Positions 1-13,300 of a stretch of DNA of 64,000 nucleotides are shown in pieces. A program made the translations under genes and the position numbers. Every line of letters begins with the position of its first letter. Position 1 is the stretch's first letter. The stretch is from Nymphaea colorata (Eukaryota; Streptophyta; Magnoliopsida; Nymphaeales; Nymphaeaceae): assembly GCF_008831285.2 (NCBI RefSeq), contig NC_045150.1:17560600-17624599 (forward strand), read 5' to 3'. The notes under the pieces were generated by a model. The model had not been told where the DNA came from, did no database searches, and saw nothing but the letters and a program-made list of their open reading frames with translations.

Positions 1-640
1 TACAAAGTGTTTTTGAAGAAACAGTTTTGCATCAGAAATTTCTTGATCAGAGTCACCTGTTAGGATAATATCATCAACATAAACCACGAAGATGGTTATA
101 CCTCTGGAAGTCTTCTTGATAAACAGAGAATGATCAAGAGGAGATCTCACAAAGCCACACTGTGAGACTACCTCGGAAAACTTGTGAAACCACGCACGAG
201 GACTCTGCTTGAGTCCATAAATAGCTTTCTTCAGCTTGCACACTTTGCCACACTCCCCCTGTCGTTCAAATCCTAGTGGTTGTTGCATATAGACAGTCTC
301 ATCGAGATCACGTACAGAAAGGCGTTTTTGACATCCAGTTGATACATGTGCCAGTCATGGTGGACAGCCACAGAAATGATAAGACGAATGGTTCCCAACC
401 GAGCAACTGGAGAGAAGGTCTCAAAGAAATCTACACCGTAGGTCTGCGTGTAGCCCTTAGCAACCAACCGAGCTTTGTATCGTTCCATAGAACCATCAGA
501 ATTATATTTCACTGTGAATACCCACTTTGAGCCAATAATATCACAACGAGGAGGAGGATCAACAAGTTCCCAAGTGCCTCTCTGCACTAAGGCATCCATC
601 TCATCTTGCCTAGCCCGTCTCCATTGGGTGTCTAATAAAG
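1..640 (-). pseudogene. copia reverse transcriptase fragment (element A)
   Basis: Residues [48 protein letters not shown] and [11 protein letters not shown] are diagnostic of copia RT. A frameshift follows FLY near 290. The YVDD box is read near 90-76 in another frame. It continues past the left edge. Confidence 0.85.
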
Positions 641-954
641 CCTGCTGGTGACATGTAGGAACTGTATGAGGAGCCAGAGCTTGAATGACTAGAGCTATGC
701 ATTTAAGATGTACTTACCTCCTGAGAAACGGTTGGCGAAGGATTATGAGAAGGGTCCTGTCGACGTGTGTAGACCAGCGGAGGATCACGAAACTTGGACA
801 TTACAGTAGAAGGAGATTCAAAAGGGAACGACTCCAAAGGAATATGAGGAATAGGTAGTGGGTCTGGTGATGGTGGCATCTCCGGAAGGATGGAAGAGGA
901 GCTATAATAAGGCTGAGACTCAAAGAATGTGACATCCGCACTGATATACTTCTT

Positions 955-1947
955 TTAAGTTAAGGGATCAAAGCATTTGTAGCCCTTATGGTTTCTGGAG
1001 TAGCCTATAAAGATACACTTAATGGCTTGGGCTCCCAATTTATCATGTGTTGGTCCAAGTATGTGAACGAAGCATGTGCAACCAAATACTTTGGGAGCCA
1101 CTAGAAATAAGGGTCGTTGTGGATGCACAAGTTTAATGGGAACCTTGTTGTCAATGGAGGATGAGGGTAAACGGTTGGTTAAGTAACAGGTCGTGAGGAT
1201 GGCATCTCCCCAAAAAGATGCAGGTAACTTGGTATGAAGCATTATGGAACGAGCCACATTTAAGAGTTGGCGATGTTTACCTTCAGCTACTCCATTTTGT
1301 TGGGAGGTATGGGGACAAGTAAACTGAGGAGAAATGCCATTATCGGAGTAAAACTTCATTAAGGTTGAGGCTTTGAACTCAAGGGCGTTATCAGTGCGAA
1401 CGTTTTTAAAAAGAATACCAAACTGGGTCTTTATTTCAATAATAAGATTTTTGAGAATACATACTACTTCAGACCTTTCCTTCAAAAGGAAGACCCAAGT
1501 GACTCGAGAATAATCATCAACAATGACAAGAAAATACCGAAATCTTGACCTATTGGCAACTCTGCTAGGACCCCACACATCAACATGAAGAAGATCAAAT
1601 AGTCCACAACTGGACGGACAAAGACTCGATGAATAACTGCTACGGGTGTGTTGGACAAGTTGACAGACTTCACACTGGAACGACTCTGGTATTGAAAGCT
1701 GAGGAAGAAGGTGACAGAGCTTGGAGACAGATGGATGACCAAGTCTGAGATGCCACTGGAAAGAGGAGGACGGTAAGGTGATCGATGATGCTGCAATACC
1801 CACTGGATCCGACAGGAAGTAGATGCCCCCTTTCTCATAGCCTCCACCAATCGTCTTTCTAGTTTGCAAGTCCTGAAATGAACATAAACCATAGTAAAAT
1901 GTAACACGACAGTGTAAATCATTAATCAATTGTCCAACTGATAACAA
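955..1947 (-). pseudogene. copia GAG-pre-integrase and integrase (element A)
   Basis: An open stretch of 330 codons. It has the pre-integrase block [11 protein letters not shown]-like ([12 protein letters not shown]), the catalytic-core blocks [23 protein letters not shown] and [12 protein letters not shown], and LGAQAIKCIFIGYS. It ends at a TAA after the CFDP block. The element as a whole is not coding-competent. Confidence 0.85.
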
Positions 1948-1960
1948 ATTTGTTGGGAAC

Positions 1961-2247
1961 TGTTAAAATATATTGTAATGGGGAACCGGATCCATATCTG
2001 GACCCGGTCCTATGGGGCATGGCTACCGAGGCTGGCTCGGTACCCTAGGTGGCACTCTTTCTCTCCCTCCTATATATTCTTCACTTACGTGTAATTGTTG
2101 AGTTAAGTGAATATTATTTTCTCTCTCCTAGGGTTGCGGTTTGCCCCTAGGTCAGAGCTTCCCCGTGGTTTTTCACCTCTTTCAGAGATTTTCCATGTAT
2201 ATCGTGTGTTCTTTCTCTGCTCTCTCCTTGTGGTTCGTGTTTCTACA
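1961..2247 (+). repeat. Solo LTR inserted in element A
   Basis: A 287-bp TG...CA unit (TGTTAAAATA to TTTCTACA), flanked by the 5-bp duplication GGAAC at 1956-1960 and 2248-2252. No internal element sequence is adjacent. It splits element A between integrase and protease. The element is probably a copia LTR left by LTR-LTR recombination. Confidence 0.87.
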
Positions 2248-2700
2248 GGAACTTAGGAGCATATAACACATTAAGAATAGTCATAGACTGAGAAATCTTG
2301 ATATCACCATAACCCAGAATAGGTGACCATCTACCATCTGCAAGTTTCACATGACGTGCCTGAGGCAACATGTGTAGCACAATAAACATAGAAGTAGCAC
2401 AATAAACATAGAAGGTTTACTACAAAAGTGTCTCGATGCTCCGGAATCAATAATCCAAGTAGTACCTGTATCATGTGGGACACTATCAACAGACATAGCA
2501 CTGTCTATCATGACTGTAGAGGCCGACGACTAAAAAGATCTGAGTGCTAGGAAGTCCTCATACTCAGACTTGTTGATACTCACTGTCACTGTCTCAGGGT
2601 GAGAAGGAGATAAAGACCCATCTACAACTGATGAAGCTGCCTGAACAGACCCAATAGGAGACGGTAAAGAATTCTCGCCCTGCTTAGATGCAACATTTCT
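2248..2700 (-). pseudogene. copia protease region (element A)
   Basis: The minus-strand translation gives [13 protein letters not shown] (retroviral-type aspartic protease DSGA motif) near 2460-2420 and the following HVKLADGRWSPILG block near 2355-2310. The frame is interrupted by a short duplication around 2375-2410 and by stops. Confidence 0.7.
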
Positions 2701-2948
2701 TCCTAGGGATGCAACGGAAGGACGACCATGTTTATCCCAACATCTGTCTTCTAAATGTCCTATTTTACCACAATAGGTGCACTGAAATCTCCCCCTATTT
2801 TACCACAATAGCTTTGCAACTATATGGTTTGGGGCATTTTTGTCATACACATATATGTGATTTTGTATGAATCAAAATTGTTATATAAATGAAAGTTCGC
2901 CCCATTGTTTTGAATTGTCCCTCCTTTGAATTGTTGTGTAGTCACACT

Positions 2949-3296
2949 TCAATGCTTTATATTAAAAAAAAAAAATGTGTTGAGGGTCAAAAAGGTTGGG
3001 GTGTGACACTTGGTATAATATGCAATAGTTGAGGCTATATGAGACTCCACACTATTCATAATCCAAGACATAACAATGTAATTATCTTCATCCCATGCAG
3101 CATATATCCATTTTTTCTTAGTAGGTTCATCCTCCTCAAGAATATATTTCTTCCTATGGCCAGCCACTGACATTATGAATACCCTGAACCATATTTCATA
3201 ATTTGAACCATTAAGCTTGATCGTGGTTCCATAGGAGAAGGAATTTCCAGCCATCTTGTATTCAGTAGAGCCCTCAGATTTAATGTTATCAGCCAT
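2949..3296 (-). pseudogene. copia gag N-terminal fragment (element A)
   Basis: Starts MADNIKSEGS and contains IKLNGSNYEIWFRVF and the VMSWIMNSV motif typical of copia gag (UBN2/DUF4219 region). The frame degenerates after AYYTK. Sequence between about 2800 and 3005 does not read as gag and is probably an insertion or rearrangement. Confidence 0.7.
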
Positions 3297-4249
3297 AGTA
3301 AATGAAGGAAACTCGATTGGTGCACACGTTAAGAGTCTAGAATGTTGCTGTCCACTAATATCAGACGTAAAGGATCAAAGGCAGCACAGACAAATTCGGA
3401 ATAGAGGCTTGTGACTCCAATAACAAATCTGAAACTTCCTCAAATAGGCAGCAATATCTCAAACGGAAACAATATCTGAAACTTTCTCAAATAAGTAGAT
3501 CTGAAATATATAAAACAGGCAGTAATATGAAACAACTGTTTCAGTCGATGACTGAAACTTCTTCACCCAACGGTAAAAGACTGCTGCTTCTCTTAAACAC
3601 AACAGTTTCTCACAAACTTGCTGTCCACACGACAAAGAAATCAACGGCCTCAACTGAAAAATCTTGTACTTATGATTAGCAGCAGTCCACACCTCACAAA
3701 GCGTCACTTTGCTTGTTGCTGTTTCACGATTTGCAGATATTGCTCCTCACGTCAAAACTGCATCTTCAAATAGCAACGTGACTCCACACACAACAGCGAA
3801 AGGGCAGATCTGATATATAACATCACAGATCTGCTTCCACGACGGCAAAACTCAGAAAATCAAATCGGTTTAGGGCAGATCTGATATACCACTTCATAGA
3901 TTTTTTTTCTTCACAGCCACAGAAAATCAGATCTGATAACCAGATCTGAGCAACATATATATTTTTCACAGCAACAGAAACTCGGATCTGATATATCCTG
4001 ATCAGATCCACCATCCTCTTCCACGACAGCCACTTCATCAACATTTCTCCATGTCTTCGACGGCAACAGCAACACAAGGGTGTTAATCATGTTTCTACAG
4101 GTAAACATGATTAGCCCCTTTTACCAAACAAAATACTTGCTTTTCTTCAAATCAGCAGAAAGATATAGACGTGAACCCTAGCTTGGAGGGAGAGGCAAGA
4201 GATGAAGGAAGGAGCGTGAAACCCTAGATAGCACAGTCCTAGATCTAGG

Positions 4250-4261
4250 GCTCTGATACCA
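4250..4261 (-). other. Primer-binding site of element A
   Basis: TGGTATCAGAGC on the minus strand, complementary to initiator methionine tRNA, the standard plant copia PBS. It begins directly after the LTR terminal CA. Confidence 0.88.
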
Positions 4262-4306
4262 TGTTACAGATTGAGAGAGACGAGAGAGATGTTGAGGAAA
4301 GGAGAG

Positions 4307-4350
<44 letters not shown>

Positions 4351-4499
4351 AAAAGAATTCATCATTAACGTAACCCTAATCTCTTTTAAAAGAATTAGGG
4401 CTGGCGACAAACACTTTACAAAAACAGTCCAACAACTGTAAGAAAATGTTTAAAGACATCCTCTCTAACTTTCTAATATTTCAGAAATACTCTTTAACA
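4262..4499 (-). repeat. 5' LTR of copia element A
   Basis: Begins TGTTAAAGAG and ends TGTAACA on the minus strand. It contains the hairpin CTTTTAAAAGAGATTAG also present in element C LTRs, and a (GA)n run at 4311-4348. It is followed by the PBS. Confidence 0.82.
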
Positions 4500-4504
4500 A
4501 CAAT

Positions 4505-5137
4505 CAAATACAATGCATATAACTATATTGTAATGTATGAATATATAAATTCTTAATATGTAGTAGATTGAACACATAATTACAGATACAGTAATATATA
4601 ACAGCATGTATGCAGGTGCAGTCACAAAAGTGGAAAAGAGAACTCGGCAGTTGTAGTGTGATGTAGAATGGAGGACTTGAATCATTGGCCAATGAAAAAT
4701 GGAAAAAGAAGCAGGGAAAAAGTGGCAGAAGCTGTAAAAAATGACAGGAAGATGTGAAATGCAATGAAGATGCAGGGAACGAGGTAAACGAGAGAAGCAG
4801 ACGGCTAAAAAAGAAAGTCAAAGTAAAAAATGGATGAAAGAAGAGGTCAGCACTGACCGTGTCCAAATCAGACACGACCTTGGGTACGCTGACTGTACCC
4901 GACACCACCACAGGCCGTGTCTGTACCGTGTCTTACACGTGTCCGTACCCGCACCCTTTCAGGTGCACAGCCGCACCCATGTATCAGTGTGTGACCTTGT
5001 GCTTACGAAACTTGTCGTAAACTCGTCGTGATGCTCGTGCACAAATATTTACCATACATGTTGTATGCAAGCTGACATTGACTGATTAGGACCTACTTAT
5101 TTTAGAAACTAATAAACTGAAAAGAAAAATAACTAAC
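4505..5137. other. Intron 21 sequence with GC-rich patch
   Basis: Non-coding, part of FANCM intron 21. Between about 4850 and 4990 there is a GC-rich block full of CCGTGTC/GACACG/CGTACC words, resembling the interior of small hAT-like MITEs. I could not define TIRs or a target duplication. I see no exon here. Confidence 0.4.
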
Positions 5138-5284
5138 CTGTAAAATGCCATCATGTCAGTTTCACTAGCTTCTGCCTGAGTAGTTGCTATTGTCGAATTG
5201 ACTCTATCATCAACAAAACTATTATTTTCAGGGTCTTCACCGTCCTCTTGTTCATCTTCCGACACATCCATGTCAGAAGATACT
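5138..5284 (-). CDS. FANCM: FANCM exon 21 (last exon in window)
   Basis: 147 nt, phase 2 to phase 2. It encodes [28 protein letters not shown] and [15 protein letters not shown]. The acceptor is ACTCAG and the donor TTACAG/GTTAGT. In Arabidopsis this acidic block is followed by RRSLL and about 130 more residues. I found no matching exon between 5137 and 1, so the remainder lies beyond the left edge. Confidence 0.9.
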
Positions 5285-7294
5285 CTGAGTAAAAAAAAAA
5301 AAAAGTGAACTTTGAGAACACAACCTAGGAAAAAAAGATTTAAATCTGTGCCAATAAGGACCACTCATATGGTCCCAACTCCCAACTAATAAAGAAAAGC
5401 ACTTGACTACTAAAAATAAAAGGTAGTAGACATACTCTGCTTCTTCATCAAAAAAGTCATTGACACGAGATCTTGAGATCATTTTACCTGAAACAAAGCA
5501 TGATCACTATGACAAATAGAGGAGAAAATTTACAGAACTATCATAGGGACCACATAAAAAAATGTTTTATCAATAAGATCAAGGCACAGTTCATTGGATG
5601 CAGTATGACCTTCATTTGCAGAGTAATGGCAGTTCTCTAATTACTAGCACAATAGGAACTTGCAGATAGAGAAGATTCACCTCTTTGAAGCTTTGCAACT
5701 ACAGATTTGGCTCTGTTGGAGCCAACACCGAGACTTGTTCCATCTTCATTAGATCTTCTATGCATGGTTTGATGAGGTGTACTTTTTCCAATGTCCCTAT
5801 ATTTGCGCAACCTTTTTAATTTGCATGGCTGGTGCACAGAAGTTGGTATATCTTGCCATTCTTCGCTACAGCTTTTACTGTCATGTTTCTCTGTTGGAGT
5901 AGGCAAATTGGCAGCAGAAAGGCCACACAATTTCATGTTTCTAACATCAGATACACCTTCACTATTTTCCGTATCTAACCGTTTTCCAGTTCTGGAATCA
6001 AATGCAGGAGTTCTGAAGGTATCCAGTTCACATGGACCTAATGACGAAAAAGTTGACACTGGATTTTGAATGCATTCTGGGCTATTGAATAACTTTGCAG
6101 AACATCTTGGTACCATGACACTGGGGCTCAGATGATCTATACTCAAGCTGCAACCATCTGTCTTTGCTGTCATACTTGCGTTTAAAACATGAACTGTTGC
6201 AGAAGACTCATTAAATGGTTCAGCTGTAGGAGTCTCAGGTACAACACCCCTTTCTATAAGATTAGTCAATCTTGGGCTTAGCTCTAAATCTTTCAAGTCA
6301 CTTACAGGCATAACAGAATATGCTTTAAGGGGGACATTTTTACCAGTGGCATTTTCAATTAGCGTGGTTGGAGATTTACTTTCTACCATGGGTGCTTGGG
6401 GCACTATTTCCTTGATGTCAGTAAGGCATGCAGGTTTGTCAGCATCAGGTCTAGACGGAATTGGACTTTTGCATGCAAAATTATGACTCCCAATTGCATT
6501 CTTTGCATCACAATTCTGATTCTTCTTCCTTGATGGTGCCCTAAATGGAGTCATTTCTTGCTTGACGGTCTTCACTTCCCAGCCTTGCTTCGGCACTGAA
6601 ATCTTAAAACCTGCTGCCTCTTCTGAAGAAGGAAGCAAGGGTACATATGAAATACAGATACTTCCAACAGCAGTAACTGACACAAAGCTGGTACCAAAAA
6701 GAAAGCGATGATGGGCAATTCTCTGGCTTGAAATGCCTGGAATACACTGTTGAAAATTATGTTGTGAGACTTTGTCTACAGATGCTTGAGCATCAAACTT
6801 GGTTTCCAAAAGTGATGGACAATCATGTTTCGCAGATTCATCTGCACAATAGAAAGTATTTAATAACTCATCCTGGACAGGTACAAACACTTGTTTAAAA
6901 AGACATGTCAGGCAAATGATATTACTAGCATCAGAAACATATGGACACTGGATGCACTTATCAGTTATCATCAAGTTGGATAACTAGAGCATCCACATCA
7001 GAAGGATAAGTGGCACAGTTCCCATCTTCTCAATTGAAACATGTAAGAAATATAACGTTCATTTGACAGATTGTTCATAATGTTACTTATCTAGAAAATG
7101 GTATCAGTTACTAAGAAAATACTGAATAGTCCAAAAAAGAAATGTTGTAAAAAGTGTATCGTACGATACATACAACACTGCAAAAAAGTAAATAAAACCA
7201 AGTTAAATTCCCAAGGAATGGAGTGGTTAGGGGAAGAAACCTGGCTTTCCCCAAATCAGGTTTGTCAGAAACTTGACTCATTCAGTTATATATA

Positions 7295-7336
<42 letters not shown>

Positions 7337-10300
7337 TTGGTGAAAACCAGACCCAACTAAATTAATTATTGAAATATTTTTTTGCAATCTAACCTATAAA
7401 TTTGTTTGTAAGAGTGATTTGGTGAGAAACATTTACTAAGTTTAGTTGTTTTCTTACTTAAAATGTTTTTGTTTAATAACAAAAAAATGAATGGCTCTTA
7501 TAACAACAAAATTTTGACAGTAAAAAGATGAATAATTTTTTACAGAAATGACCTGAACTAAAGCAGGATTTATATTAAATTAGTGTTTAGAAACACATTA
7601 GAAGGTTCACATTTTGTTTTAAACACTAGTTAACATAAGTATAAGAGAAATCGCAAGAGCCTTTTTATATGAAAGACAGGAAAGGAAAAATTTTTGACAT
7701 TTTCCCACCTCCCACTTGCAGGAATGCGCTTGAGTTCAAACAACAAAAAAATAGAAGAACAATGACTGCCTGTTTGTCAGCCACCAACCAGCTGGGAAAT
7801 TGGCACACTTGGGTATGTATCATAGAGTTACACCCCTGCATCACCTGAATATGCAACTCCATACCCGCAGGTGCAACTGTGAATAACATGCCACCAGCTG
7901 TCAAAGGCTCAGACATGAAATCTAGATTCTGGATCACAATTCAGACTGGTAAAAGTACTTAAGGGATATTTGAGTTTGAGATATACCTATAGCGATATTA
8001 GCTTGAGGCACTGATACAGCTTGGACACACGAGGGACCTGAGAGGCTGACCTGGAAAGAGTAGAAGAGGTCCTTCAGTTTTCTGTTGTCTGCCAGGATGA
8101 CTTTAGCTAAAAACATGAATTCATACCTTGCCATCAGAAATTGGTCTATTTGAATCAAACGAACCCACTTCTTGAAGTAGTTGCATACTATCAATCAGCA
8201 TTCGCGTTGTTCTATATGAATGTCGAACATGATGAACTGTGGAAGGAAACACTTGAAAGTGGGGAAATGCGATAAGGGATGGGTTCCACCTATCCTCTTT
8301 TCCAGAATCGAAGTACTTTGTTAACAAATCAGTTTCGGCAGTTGACATGTTCAAGCATGGAACCTTTTTCACTGAATCTTCTTTCACTTTCCTTCCACGA
8401 GGAACAAATTTTTCAATTGACAACTCAACAAACTGAACCTCAGGCTTGTAAATATGGGGAACCTGTGGAAGAAAGGTCGGAGCACAAAAAATTAGGAAAT
8501 CTGAACTACCAGTTTAAGGGAGAAAAAGTAAAGGATATATTGATTATGCATATATGTATCCAAATGCTGCTTCAGACCATCCTAGGACTTGAATGGAAAA
8601 TGAAGCTGTTGGTTCCTCCATTATGCATGTGTTTCCCCACTGCCTTTGCCTTTGCCTGCTTGTTCAGATAACCCTTCAATTCATTTCCTTGACATGCTAG
8701 AATAAGTGTCCCAAGTCAAGGAAGCATTTAACTAGGATTTGCCAGATTCCAACACAAAAGAAAAAAGAAACTCAACCTTTGTGGTGGCCAGTATATGACA
8801 TATCAATTCGCACTGTTCCTGAAGAACCCTCGACACTTATCAAATAAAGTCAATCATCTACAGAAATAAGTTTGACATACACATCATAACAACTATTGCA
8901 TTTCTTCAAATATTGCAAAGAAATAATACAAATAATGTTACTGAACATAATAATGTATGCACCAAATATCACCTGAAGACTATTTGTCACGATATTTTTG
9001 TGTGTTTATACTAAAATAATGGCTATATTGAAGGTCCAAATTAAATATGAAAGGGCCAATGACATTAACGTATAAGAATCTTCTGAATTTTTGAATTAAC
9101 CCCTTCAGAAGTTGACCCTGATGAAACGTTTGATGCTCCTTTTATGAAGGACAAAGAACATCAACCACTCTTCAATGATAAACAAAACTTTGAGAGGTGT
9201 ATATTCATAGTCCTTTACAACACAAATAGAAAGTATTGGGTAGATACTCTCGTCATCCTTATTGGACTAAAATTTCATATCCCATTTCTCGACAGTATGT
9301 ACTATTTCTTACTTTTCCTTTCTTTTGATTGAATTGCATAACAAATTTCTAAAAGTTTAACCACCCCCCCACCCCCCAACCAAAAAAAGAAAAAAAAAAG
9401 AAGACTTTTAAAACATAAAAGAATTTCATCATTTTTTGACTGGAAAATCCCAAAGTGGGATCTGTGATCATGCTCTATACCAAAGGAGAAACATCATGAA
9501 ACTCAAAATAGAAATATTTTACAGAAGCAGGATATCAACTCGACCATGGTGCTTCCTTCCTGTCCTTCCCATACGCTGAATCATTCTAAGAGGTGAAATA
9601 TTGGCATCAAAGCAAATCACGAGATCAACTTCCATAATGTCCAGACCCTCCTCACCAATTGATGTTGCAACAATAACATTATATCCACCAGTACGGAACT
9701 TCTGCAAATGAGAAGTGGCTAGATGAATCAGTACCTGGTGAATAGAACTCTAAAGGGTAAGCCTCCCAAAAGCAGCAAACCTGCAAAACAGCTTGTTGAA
9801 CTTTCTGGCTTTGTCCTTTCAAAGACTTCCCTGCAACACTCAGAATTAGTACTGCTCATTAACCTGCAAGTCATCTATTTTCAAAGTTTACCTTAATCAA
9901 AGCGAACTTAGACCTTTCAAACTTGAAGCCAAAGAGTGTCACTCCTAAAACATACTTTCATAAACATTCATACTATATATTCAACTGCATTATTTCTTAT
10001 TCCAAGCTGATTCTGTCAGATTATCCACTCATCAATAACACACTAAGACCACTCAAGTAACCATCAAGCTACTGTCATCAAGAGTACACTAAGATCACAT
10101 AAGTACCCATCAAGCTACTTTTCAAAATTTCAAATATTTTCTTTTCAAACTAGTTATTTTTCTCCCACCACTATAAAAATATTAAAAAAAAAACTAGTCT
10201 CTTATATACAGCAGTGGCTTGACATGAAAATCAACTATCAGTGGCCTTACATGAAAATCAACCCTTTCATGTCATTCAGCTAAGCCTCCATCTAGTTCGT

Positions 10301-13300
10301 CCTTCATGTTACAGGACATAATTTTAGGGTAACCAAGTTACTTCATCATTTTCCTCTCCAAGGGCTCTGAGATTTTCAGTATCAAGCTGAACGAATAGCC
10401 ACGATTTTGATTTCATAGAAAACAGATGACAAGGAAAAGAGAGAGGGCTCAATGGCTGGGGCGGCAAACTGAACTGCATGCCTCCTAGCCTAATACTTCA
10501 TTAATAATCAATCAATTCAATAATGACTAAATATAACTGTCAAGAGAAATAATCATGCTAGATGGGTGGTTATTAGAATTTTAGAAAGTTAAGGTACCTT
10601 TTAATATTTCTCTATTTTCGACTTGGATGTAATCTTTTTACTGTCCTCCTAATCTCTATTTGAGAGAGATTAGGGTTAATGTTAAGATTTTTTTTTAGTT
10701 CCCCAAAGATATTGCAACATGGTATCAAAGCCGCCATTTCCTAGGGAGGTCTGACACCTAGACAGTTTAGAGCTTCTTTCTCTTCCCTCTCCCTTGTTAT
10801 TTTCTTCTCTTTCTTTTTCTTTTTCAGCTGTAAATCACTTTCCTTACCTCTGAAGGCAGTCTTCATTGGATCGTGTGATCAGAGATCTGATTGCTAATGG
10901 TTAAATAAACCTTGCGATCAGATCTCGTCCGTGTTGATGTTGTCGATGCTGAAGACCAGTTTCAGATGCATTGGTCGTGCTAAAAGTTGAAGGCAGTCTA
11001 TTGCTGTGGAGGCTGTTGAGGGTGGTCAAGGTTGAAGCTAGTCCACTGTATGTTATGAAACCTCACAACACATAAGTTGATGAGTAATCAGTCTCCTCCG
11101 TCATTGAGAAGGCAACTGCTGAAGTTGATGTGGAGACAAAATTGATTTTTTTTCTGCCGAAGGACAAGACTTCAAACCTGACATGTCAAGATCATCAGAT
11201 CTGTAAGCCCAAAACTATTTACACTTGGTGAACGCAGCCAGTCCTCTTTACGTGGCTTTTGTTTATCTCTTCTGATCGTGAAGTTTCTGATCCAAGTTGT
11301 CAAATACTTCTCTCAGTCTTGTAGTCTTGGATGAGTTTTTTATTTGTACTCTAATTGCTGTTGCTCAAATTTGGGACTCTACCTATTCTTTTCATGGGTT
11401 CTTAGCTCATCTTTGACAAGCTATCTCTGTCACATCTACTGGAATCATTTTTTCTGCTCTGCAGTATTTATGTTCTTCTTGATTCATGTCTGCAGTTCAT
11501 GGAGATTTGAGACTATTATATTTCTGTCTGCAATAAAGTTTGCTCTTGTTGCTTGATCGTTGAGTAGAGACTATGAGAGACTCCAAGCACGAGCAGAATT
11601 TGATGTCACTGCAGATTATAAAGCATTTACGAATCCGTTCTCGTATAGCTCCCCTGTTAAGTTGGATGACCACAATTATGAAAGTTGGTCTAAAACCTTC
11701 ATGATGTTGGTCTCTGGGTATCGATGATAGAATATCTTACTTGAATTTGAACCAGACAGGAAGAGATAAGCAAGTATGCTACTTGAGTAGAAGATAATGA
11801 CATAGTTATGTCATGGATTATGAACTTTCTGCAGCCACACATAACAGATGGTCTTGCGTACTATTCCACAGCTAAAGAGATGTGGGATAACCTGAGAGAC
11901 ACATATTCACAGGATAAAAATGTTAATCATGTTCTTCAAGTTGAGCCATTGATCTTTAAGCTACAAGAAGTGGATCAAATTCTTTCCCATGAGCAAAGGC
12001 AGCATTGAGAAATTGAACCATGTTCATCCACCTTGTTCCAACTGTAAGTGGAATCAAGAGGAAGCCATGGTTGCTTGATATCTATTGGGGCTAACCCCAG
12101 ACTTCTCAGTTGCTAAAGCACAAATCCTCATGAGGACAAATATTCCCAATCTTGCCGATCCATGTAATAGATTAAGAAAATTGATCATTACTTTATTGCA
12201 ATATTGTATGTATCGTACAATACGGGGCTGTATCATATGATACATACTGCCGTGTTTCCAAAATGTGATACGATACACCACTTGTATCGTAAACATGTGG
12301 TATATCATACATGTATCACACATATCGTGCGATACAGGACCCCTATCATATCATATGGAGCAATACACCCCGTATGGTATGATATGGGGCTATTTCATAA
12401 AAAGGGGGGCTGAATCCATGTGTTTATGAAATTTCTTTTAAAGTCCATCCCCTCATCATTTCTAAACCCATCCTAGGAGTTGGAGAGAAAAATTGTGCCC
12501 ATTTGGAGGGGAATCATCGATTTTCACTTTGAAATTGTCGATTAAACTGTAGATGTGCATTAGTGACCCATTCTCGTTGATGGGTTTTCTGATTTCTTCT
12601 CCGTAAGCTATGAAATCTCTCGTGTTATAGATTCATAGATTTGTACCATAGATTCATAGATTTTGACAGTTTTTCATTGAGTTTTCCATAGGCTTTCATT
12701 TTTTGTTGACGATATGGCATCGTCTGGTCCCACATGGCAGTGGTGCAAAAGGGTGAAGGAGAACGACTGATTAAGAATCTAATGTGACTATTGTGACGAT
12801 ATATTTTCATGAGGGATTCTTAGAATGAAGCACCATTTTGCAAGGACACATGCAGTGGAAAACCAGAGAAACCTTCGCCACCATTTGTGAGTCAGTAATG
12901 ACTAAATATAATTATTACATCAAAAGAAAGTATAAAAACAAATGGAAGAGGCAGACCAGGCCTATGGTGAGCCTTGGGAAGTTGAAGAAGAAGATGATGA
13001 AAACGCTGAAGATAATGAATATGAAGTCAGTAGATCTAGTCCACCTCGGAGGAAAAGAAGAGGTGCACCAGATATTAGGCATGGTCTTGGACCTCATAGT
13101 TGTGGTGGACCTGGTGGTAGAGTTGTGGCAGGTCTAGTGTTGGATCCATCAAGAACTTTTTCGCTTTTTATACTGCCTCAACTTCTCAGCCGCACATTCA
13201 TGCTGCTATGACATCCACATAATACGAATATCTTAGAACAAACAAAAATGACAATAGAGAAATGGTTTTACGATACCTACATTCCCTTCACGCAACTAAT

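Larger units (their letters stand above)
1..4499 (-). mobile_element. Ty1/copia element A (5' LTR to RT; 3' end off edge)
   Basis: Sense-oriented relative to FANCM, inside intron 21. The 5' LTR is at 4499-4262. The PBS follows directly. Then come a gag start (3296-2949), a CCHC knuckle (CTYCGKIGHLEDRCW, around 2790-2740), protease ([11 protein letters not shown], about 2460-2425), integrase (1947-955) and RT (about 640-1, with YVDD near 90-76). All frames are broken by stops or indels. It belongs to the same family as element C, sharing leader and LTR motifs. Confidence 0.88.

Noticed and set aside
4504-4911. A 135-codon Phe/Ser-rich open frame on the minus strand
   Set aside because: Composition-driven and unlike the expected FANCM C-terminus.
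7665-7937. A possible extra FANCM exon in intron 18
   Set aside because: No similarity to FANCM, and the exon 18 to exon 19 phases already fit without it.
9519-9535. FANCM ending after GRVDILLL at the TAA (truncated gene)
   Set aside because: The conserved continuation is found in exon 16 and joins precisely through an AT-AC intron.
12204-12413. Plus-strand open frame in the hAT copy 2 terminus
   Set aside because: Produced by repeated GTATCGTAC-type palindromes; not a gene.
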